Positions 5,050-8,226 of a DNA stretch of 8,226 bases are shown here, in pieces. Under the pieces are notes generated by a model that saw nothing but the letters and a program-made list of their open reading frames with translations, searched no databases and had not been told where the DNA came from. Each line of letters starts with the position of its first letter. Position 1 is the first letter of the stretch. The stretch is taken from positions 1 through 8,226 of the forward strand of contig JABFSW010000009.1 in NCBI GenBank assembly GCA_013140415.1, read 5' to 3'. This DNA is from Nitrosarchaeum sp. Lineage in GTDB: Archaea > Thermoproteota > Nitrososphaeria > Nitrososphaerales > Nitrosopumilaceae. The position numbers and the translations under genes are program-made.

Positions 5050-5489
5050 TCAGATTCTAGTTTTACCAAAATCATATTTAATTCAATTTTAGATGAACTT
5101 TGTACGCTGTTTGTTAAATTTGTAAAAATAGATAAGGTTGTTTTTTTATCATTATTAGCAATTTGTGTTGTGATTTTAATTTCACCAAATTCAGTATTTG
5201 GGCCCAACATAGTTTTTGATAATAATGGAATAATAGATAGATCATGAATTATTCCTTTTATTTTGTATGCAAATGTATCAGAAAAATATACACCACCTCG
5301 GGTAGTAGGGGAGTTAACAGGGGTTGGCGAATTTACAATAGAGACATCAGAGAGAGAATATTTGAGACCATTAAGGTGTAGAACATAGTCCAGATGTTGT
5401 TTTTCATTAATGCTCATAAGGGATTCAAGCAAACTCAAGTCAACAGACAATGAAAATAAAAAAATAACAATTCTATTGAATCTTTCCAA
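5046..5489 (-). CDS. Unrecognised protein, 147 residues
   Basis: I do not recognise this family. After a hydrophobic N-terminus (residues 6-24) comes a region with a duplicated motif, VNSPTPVNSPTT (52-63), followed by RGGVYFSDTFAYKIKGIIHDLS. The C-terminal third alternates polar and hydrophobic residues (GEIKITTQI, KKTTLSIFTNLTN, SSKIELNMILVKLE), as in beta structure. The first segment could be a poor membrane anchor or simply part of the fold. The longest frame starts at TTG 5489, with a weak TATA-like TAGATAATCT at 5512-5521 at suitable spacing. An ATG at 5417 would give a 123-residue protein without the hydrophobic segment. The gene is convergent with the J-domain gene and shares its stop region (TTAA read both ways). 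It is divergent from the HD-domain gene. Length and protein-like composition support coding. Confidence 0.75.
   Translation of the reverse strand: MERFNRIVIFLFSLSVDLSLLESLMSINEKQHLDYVLHLNGLKYSLSDVSIVNSPTPVNSPTTRGGVYFSDTFAYKIKGIIHDLSIIPLLSKTMLGPNTEFGEIKITTQIANNDKKTTLSIFTNLTNSVQSSSKIELNMILVKLESD
5141..5147 (+). terminator. Candidate oligo-U terminator for the Lrp / J-domain message
   Basis: A T7 run begins 91 nt after the J-domain stop, inside the opposing gene. Only a T4 run lies closer (5061-5064). It is long enough to stop archaeal polymerase, but it also encodes Lys-Lys in the convergent gene, so it may be incidental. Confidence 0.25.
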
Positions 5490-5556
5490 TGAAAATAGTA
5501 CAAATTTTCAGAGATTATCTAAGGGTTAGAAGAAATTTTCAATAACTCAAGAGCAT

Positions 5557-5566
5557 ACTTAAAAAG
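5557..5566 (+). promoter_or_regulatory. TATA-like box for the HD-domain gene
   Basis: ACTTAAAAAG is centred 23-27 bp before the tandem TTG codons at 5585 and 5588. It supports one of those as the start, in preference to the ATG at 5615. Confidence 0.45.
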
Positions 5567-5584
5567 AACAGATAGGATCGACAT

Positions 5585-6910
5585 TTGTTGCAAGAATTTG
5601 CAAAACCCCACACTATGCGAAATCAAATCATGAGCCTAGTGGTGGAAAGCGGCATGGATGAAGACTGTTATGCGGAGATGCTAGACTATACTATCGAATT
5701 ATTTGAAACACAGGGATTAGGAAGTGATTACTATGGATATCACAATATCAATCACGAATTAGAAGTCACATATGTTTCACTGTTATCTGCAAATCTAAAT
5801 AACACTGCAAAAAAATTTTCAGATAATGATTTGAAATATCTGTATGTAGCAGCATTATTTCATGATTTTGATCCACAAAAAAGTGTAGACAAACCGCACG
5901 AAGAAAGTGTTTTGAGATTTATTTCGATGGATAAAAGACTAAGAAAACTTTTGGATATTGCAAACTTGGATCTTGAAATAATCAAAGTGTTGATACTAAG
6001 AACAACATATCCATGGAGTGGTCAGATTAAGGAAAAGGCAGAACTACAAATCAAAGAATGCTTTAGAAATTCAGAATTAACAAAAAATAATGAAGCAAAA
6101 CAAGAACATTTTATGAATTTAGGATGGTATCTATCAGTTATTGATAGAATTAGTGGTTATGCTGTAGGCGATTTTTCAAAAGCTATGGAAATGGCAAAAA
6201 TGAATGCACATGCTTTAGCATGGAAACCATCACTAATTGTGAGAAGCTCAGTAGCATATTTTGAGGAATTGCTAAACAAAGAAACAGAAATGAGTCAATT
6301 TGTTTTAAAATCATTGCCAAAAGATATGAGAAAGAATTTTTTTGACACAGTGTTATCATTTATGAATATAAGGCAACAAGAAATTACCATACAAGCAAAT
6401 TATACATACGATAATTTGAAATTGGTTCCAACTATTGAAAATATAGAAACACGAAAGGATCCTGAATTTATCAAATCAATATATTCAATATTTTTAGAGT
6501 TACCAAAACCACTTCAATTTGCAAAAGAGAATTTTGAAGAGTCAGTAAAAGATCAAAACATAATTCTCAATACCCTTAGACTAAATGATTGCAAGGGGGA
6601 GATAGTTGGATTTACTAAAGGCGGACCGTTGGAAAATTACAAATTAAGACCAGAAATCAGAGATGAGAATTATGGTATTAACAATACAATATTTCTAGAA
6701 CCTTTAGCATTAAAAATGGGATATTGGGGGCTAAAAGGAGGCAGCGAAATGCGTCACATGTTTGTCATGCAGGCTCATGCTAAAAAATACAAATATTTGA
6801 CTAGTTTTGCATTAAGAGACGTAATAAAATCTAGAATAGACAAAGAAGATGCAGAATTTGTAGCAAGATTTGACCCAGAACGATGGGATTACTATAGAAT
6901 CAAGCTTTGA
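5585..6910 (+). CDS. HD-domain protein with a C-terminal GNAT-like region
   Basis: The 441-residue product has two parts. Residues 50-200 look like an HD-superfamily phosphohydrolase of the cyclic-nucleotide phosphodiesterase type: YHNINHELEV (52-61), FHD (92-94) and VIDRISGY (185-192) supply H53/H57, H93-D94 and D187 as metal ligands. A helical stretch follows. Residues 285-415 resemble a GNAT acetyltransferase: GEIVGFTKGGPLE as the central strand, then TIFLEPLALKMGYWGLKGG and a motif-A-like helix SEMRHMFVMQAHAKKYKYL. The HD half is clear; the GNAT half is a weaker call. One reading is a regulator that hydrolyses a nucleotide and modifies a protein or small molecule. No substrate can be named. 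There is no signal peptide. The start is uncertain among TTG 5585, TTG 5588 and ATG 5615. The gene stands alone. Confidence 0.88.
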   Translation: MLQEFAKPHTMRNQIMSLVVESGMDEDCYAEMLDYTIELFETQGLGSDYYGYHNINHELEVTYVSLLSANLNNTAKKFSDNDLKYLYVAALFHDFDPQKSVDKPHEESVLRFISMDKRLRKLLDIANLDLEIIKVLILRTTYPWSGQIKEKAELQIKECFRNSELTKNNEAKQEHFMNLGWYLSVIDRISGYAVGDFSKAMEMAKMNAHALAWKPSLIVRSSVAYFEELLNKETEMSQFVLKSLPKDMRKNFFDTVLSFMNIRQQEITIQANYTYDNLKLVPTIENIETRKDPEFIKSIYSIFLELPKPLQFAKENFEESVKDQNIILNTLRLNDCKGEIVGFTKGGPLENYKLRPEIRDENYGINNTIFLEPLALKMGYWGLKGGSEMRHMFVMQAHAKKYKYLTSFALRDVIKSRIDKEDAEFVARFDPERWDYYRIKL

Positions 6911-6948
6911 TAATTAATTAAAAACTTTTCAAATGCCGTATATCAGAT

Positions 6949-7005
6949 ATGTCACAATATATCAAAAAAGTTGTAATGGGAATTAAACTAAAGGAATCAA
7001 GATAA
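6949..7005 (+). CDS. Possible 18-codon microprotein
   Basis: A short ATG-to-TAA frame encodes a basic, protein-like peptide (MSQYIKKVVMGIKLKESR). TTAAAAAC at 6918-6925 lies 24-31 bp before the ATG, the same spacing as the promoters of recognised genes here. At 18 codons it may be chance, a gene remnant or a short leader peptide. The rest of the 139-bp gap holds an AT palindrome (TAATTAATTA at 6911-6920) and the next gene's promoter. Confidence 0.18.
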   Translation: MSQYIKKVVMGIKLKESR

Positions 7006-7017
7006 AGTGTAGAAACG

Positions 7018-7026
7018 CTTTATTAA
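7018..7026 (+). promoter_or_regulatory. TATA box for the secreted protein gene
   Basis: CTTTATTAA spans 24-32 bp before the ATG at 7050, which predicts a leaderless message. Confidence 0.5.
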
Positions 7027-7049
7027 CAAAAAATTGCCAGAAAATCAGG

Positions 7050-7496
7050 ATGAGACAAGTTAGTGTCATTTTTGGAATCATGCTAGTTTTTACAGTTTTA
7101 ATTAATCCAGTATTTGCGATCACACAGTTAGATAGAGTAGATATTACAAATCCACGACTTGTGAATGCATTTGGCTCCAAAATATCAGAGCAGGTCAATG
7201 TAAATCAACAAGTTCAGATTTCTGCAGATATCAAAAATAACCAAGAAAAATCTCAAAAGTTTGTATATGTTGTTCAAGTTAAAAATCAAGATGGCATCGT
7301 CATATCGTTAGGATGGATAAGTGGTTCACTTAATCCTGGACAAACTTTTAGTCCAGCATTATCATGGACACCAAAAATATCAGATGCATATACAGCAGAG
7401 ATTTTTGTATGGGATGTGTCAGAAGAGGGAAGCAACAAATCGTGGCAAAGACTAGATGCATTAGCAGAGCATGTGATTTTAAAAATTACTAGCTAA
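7050..7496 (+). CDS. Secreted beta-sandwich-like protein
   Basis: The 148-residue product begins with a clear Sec signal peptide: R2, a hydrophobic core (4-18) and a cleavage site after NPVFA (residue 23). The mature part looks like one extracellular beta-sandwich of Ig or CARDB kind. It has alternating strands (VQISADIKNNQEK, KFVYVVQVKNQDGIVISLGWISGSL), a Gly-Pro-rich turn (LNPGQTFSPALSWTP) and a final YTAEIFVWD strand. Nitrososphaerota encode many such small exported proteins, usually of unknown role, located outside the membrane or bound to the S-layer. No catalytic residues or cysteines are visible, and there is no C-terminal membrane anchor, so it is probably released or non-covalently held. 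The ATG start is supported by a TATA box at leaderless spacing. No same-strand neighbour is close enough for an operon. Confidence 0.85.
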   Translation: MRQVSVIFGIMLVFTVLINPVFAITQLDRVDITNPRLVNAFGSKISEQVNVNQQVQISADIKNNQEKSQKFVYVVQVKNQDGIVISLGWISGSLNPGQTFSPALSWTPKISDAYTAEIFVWDVSEEGSNKSWQRLDALAEHVILKITS

Positions 7497-7612
7497 CAGC
7501 AATCTTCATCATACATTAGATAATTATTTTAGAATAGAATTAGGAAGTTAGATGCAAAACATTGTGTTTAGGCATAAAATTAAGATCAGAGGTTTGCCTC
7601 ATAGTAAAAAAA

Positions 7613-7621
7613 GTTTAACAA
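7613..7621 (+). promoter_or_regulatory. TATA-like box for the DUF5679 gene
   Basis: GTTTAACAA is centred about 40 bp before the ATG at 7657, so transcription would begin near 7643 with a leader of roughly 14 nt. Two copies of CTAATAG (7629-7635 and 7646-7652), 17 bp apart, flank the expected start. The rest of the 160-bp gap (7497-7656) shows only a small hairpin, GAGG-TTTG-CCTC at 7589-7600, and no gene. Confidence 0.35.
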
Positions 7622-7656
7622 GATCTCGCTAATAGAACCGCGTGCCTAATAGTATT

Positions 7657-7800
7657 ATGACAATAGGATATTGTGTTAAGTGCCGAGATAAAAGAGACAT
7701 CGAAGGCGCAAAACCATACACCATGAAAAATGGCAAGCCAGCTCTAAAAGGCACCTGCCCAAAATGCAGTACAGCTATTTTTAGAATTGGTAGAGGCTAG
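7657..7800 (+). CDS. DUF5679 zinc-ribbon microprotein
   Basis: This frame encodes 47 residues from ATG to TAG. Two knuckles, CVKC (6-9) and CPKC (34-37), form a zinc ribbon. Between them lies a conserved-looking core, KRDIEGAKPYTMKNGKPALKG, and the protein ends IFRIGRG. The pattern 'YCVKCR.KR.I..A......NG.PA..G.CP.C....FRIG' is that of the DUF5679 family, found as tiny proteins in archaea and some bacteria. The function is unknown; zinc ribbons of this size often act in nucleic-acid or ribosome-related contexts. The whole domain is present, so the gene looks complete. It is the last plus-strand gene here and converges on the small unknown gene 18 bp away. Base composition around the start (CCGCGTGCC) is richer in G+C than its surroundings. 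Confidence 0.92.
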   Translation: MTIGYCVKCRDKRDIEGAKPYTMKNGKPALKGTCPKCSTAIFRIGRG

Positions 7801-7818
7801 AAACTCTTAACGAGATAT

Positions 7819-8070
7819 CTAGTAGTGCCATTCAGGAGTTAGTCCATTCCATAGCGGACGCAGGGGGGATGGATCTTTTTCTATTTCTTGAATAATTCTA
7901 TTTTTTAATGAAAAGAAGAAATTCTCAAGAGCATCTATTCCACCATCCAAAAAAAGTTCTTGCCCAATCTCTGTGATTCTTTTCTTTTTTTCTATTACTT
8001 CTGAAGATTCAGGATTTTGTAAACAAAATGTCATTAAATCCATTAATTCCTCTTCAAGCATAAAGTCCAT
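7819..8070 (-). CDS. Small acidic protein, function unknown
   Basis: I do not recognise a family. The 83-residue product is mostly helical, with acidic N-terminal segments (EEELMDLMTFCLQNPESSEVIEKKK), a middle helix (ITEIGQELFLDGGIDALENFFFSLKNRI) and a distinctive tail, DPSPLRPLWNGLTPEWHY. It has no signal peptide and no clear membrane helix. The Trp- and Pro-rich end may pack against the helices or bind a partner. The ATG at 8070 is the likely start because TTTAAATTT at 8093-8101 lies at leaderless spacing; the in-frame ATG at 8061 would lose only three residues. The codon pattern and protein-like composition support a real gene, probably conserved among related archaea. It converges on the DUF5679 gene with an 18-bp gap. 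Confidence 0.78.
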   Translation of the reverse strand: MDFMLEEELMDLMTFCLQNPESSEVIEKKKRITEIGQELFLDGGIDALENFFFSLKNRIIQEIEKDPSPLRPLWNGLTPEWHY

Positions 8071-8085
8071 GCAAAAATATGTATT

Positions 8086-8202
8086 TTATAATAAATTTAA
8101 ACTAAGATCGTCTATTGACATCATTCTTGAGAAAAACAAAAAATTAAAGACAGCATAAACCTGTTCATTGAAATTCTCACAAGTCGCCAAGTCATCTTTC
8201 AT
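8086..8202 (-). CDS. Possible 38-residue ORF
   Basis: An ATG-to-TAA frame encodes MKDDLATCENFNEQVYAVFN and a hydrophobic continuation ending SIDDLSLNLL. An in-frame stop lies four codons before the ATG, so it is not the end of a longer gene. It overlaps the TATA box of the next minus-strand gene. No motif or clear promoter supports it, so it may be chance. Otherwise 8071-8226 holds nothing I can name. Confidence 0.15.
   Translation of the reverse strand: MKDDLATCENFNEQVYAVFNFLFFSRMMSIDDLSLNLL
8093..8101 (-). promoter_or_regulatory. TATA box for the small acidic protein gene
   Basis: On the minus strand this reads TTTAAATTT, spanning 23-31 bp before the ATG at 8070. It fits the archaeal TATA consensus and predicts a leaderless message. 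Confidence 0.5.
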
Positions 8203-8226
8203 TAAATTAGATTATCTCCTACAAAC

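Noticed and set aside
6983..7198. Minus-strand open frame
   Set aside because: It is antisense to the signal peptide and first strands of the secreted protein, which has a better promoter and composition.
7571..7646. GGCA...TGCC ends with a small internal hairpin, considered as a tRNA or structured RNA
   Set aside because: No T-arm GTTC-type motif, anticodon stem or long helix could be found.
7973..8158. Plus-strand open frame
   Set aside because: It is opposite the small acidic protein gene and rich in Lys and Ser, as expected from random AT-rich sequence.

Overview
The window looks like chromosomal core sequence from a marine ammonia-oxidising archaeon of the Nitrososphaerota, close to Nitrosopumilus. 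The supporting signs are an archaeal TFB, an archaeal Lrp/AsnC regulator, AT-rich TATA boxes about 27 bp upstream of start codons, almost no Shine-Dalgarno sequences, a DUF5679 zinc ribbon and an MqnE-type menaquinone enzyme. This placement comes from gene content and style, not from a database match. I see no rRNA, tRNA, CRISPR array, transposase or phage gene.

Layout. Positions 70-700 (+) hold a two-helix membrane protein and an MTH1187-type thiamine-binding protein. Positions 703-1812 (-) hold an aminofutalosine synthase (MqnE). A 67-bp divergent spacer then leads to a 57-residue C2H2 zinc-finger protein at 1880-2053 (+). Next, on the minus strand, a TFB gene (2605-3522) sits between two TPR-repeat genes (2040-2534 and 3667-3909). 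Opposite the outer TPR gene, a plus-strand pair encodes an Lrp/AsnC regulator (4031-4474) and, 5 bp later, a membrane-anchored J-domain protein (4480-5049). An unrecognised minus-strand gene (5046-5489) converges on this pair. A large HD-domain protein with a C-terminal GNAT-like region follows (5585-6910), then a secreted beta-rich protein (7050-7496), a 47-residue DUF5679 zinc ribbon (7657-7800) and a small unrecognised minus-strand gene (7819-8070).

The region is tightly packed. No gene-free stretch reaches 300 bp. The longest are 7497-7656 (160 bp), 3523-3666 (144 bp) and 6911-7049 (139 bp). Convergent pairs abut or overlap at their stop codons, so any oligo-T terminators must lie inside the neighbour's coding sequence. 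Many genes show a TATA-like box centred 24-29 bp before the start codon, the pattern expected for leaderless transcripts. This spacing supports several TTG or GTG starts.

There is no single metabolic island. The genes are mostly information processing (TFB, Lrp, zinc proteins), protein-interaction or chaperone functions (TPR, J domain), cofactor metabolism (MqnE, thiamine binding) and cell-surface proteins. The best candidates for undescribed biology are the HD-GNAT-like fusion, the membrane-tethered J protein next to Lrp, the zinc microproteins, and the palindromes placed at the TPR and TFB promoters.
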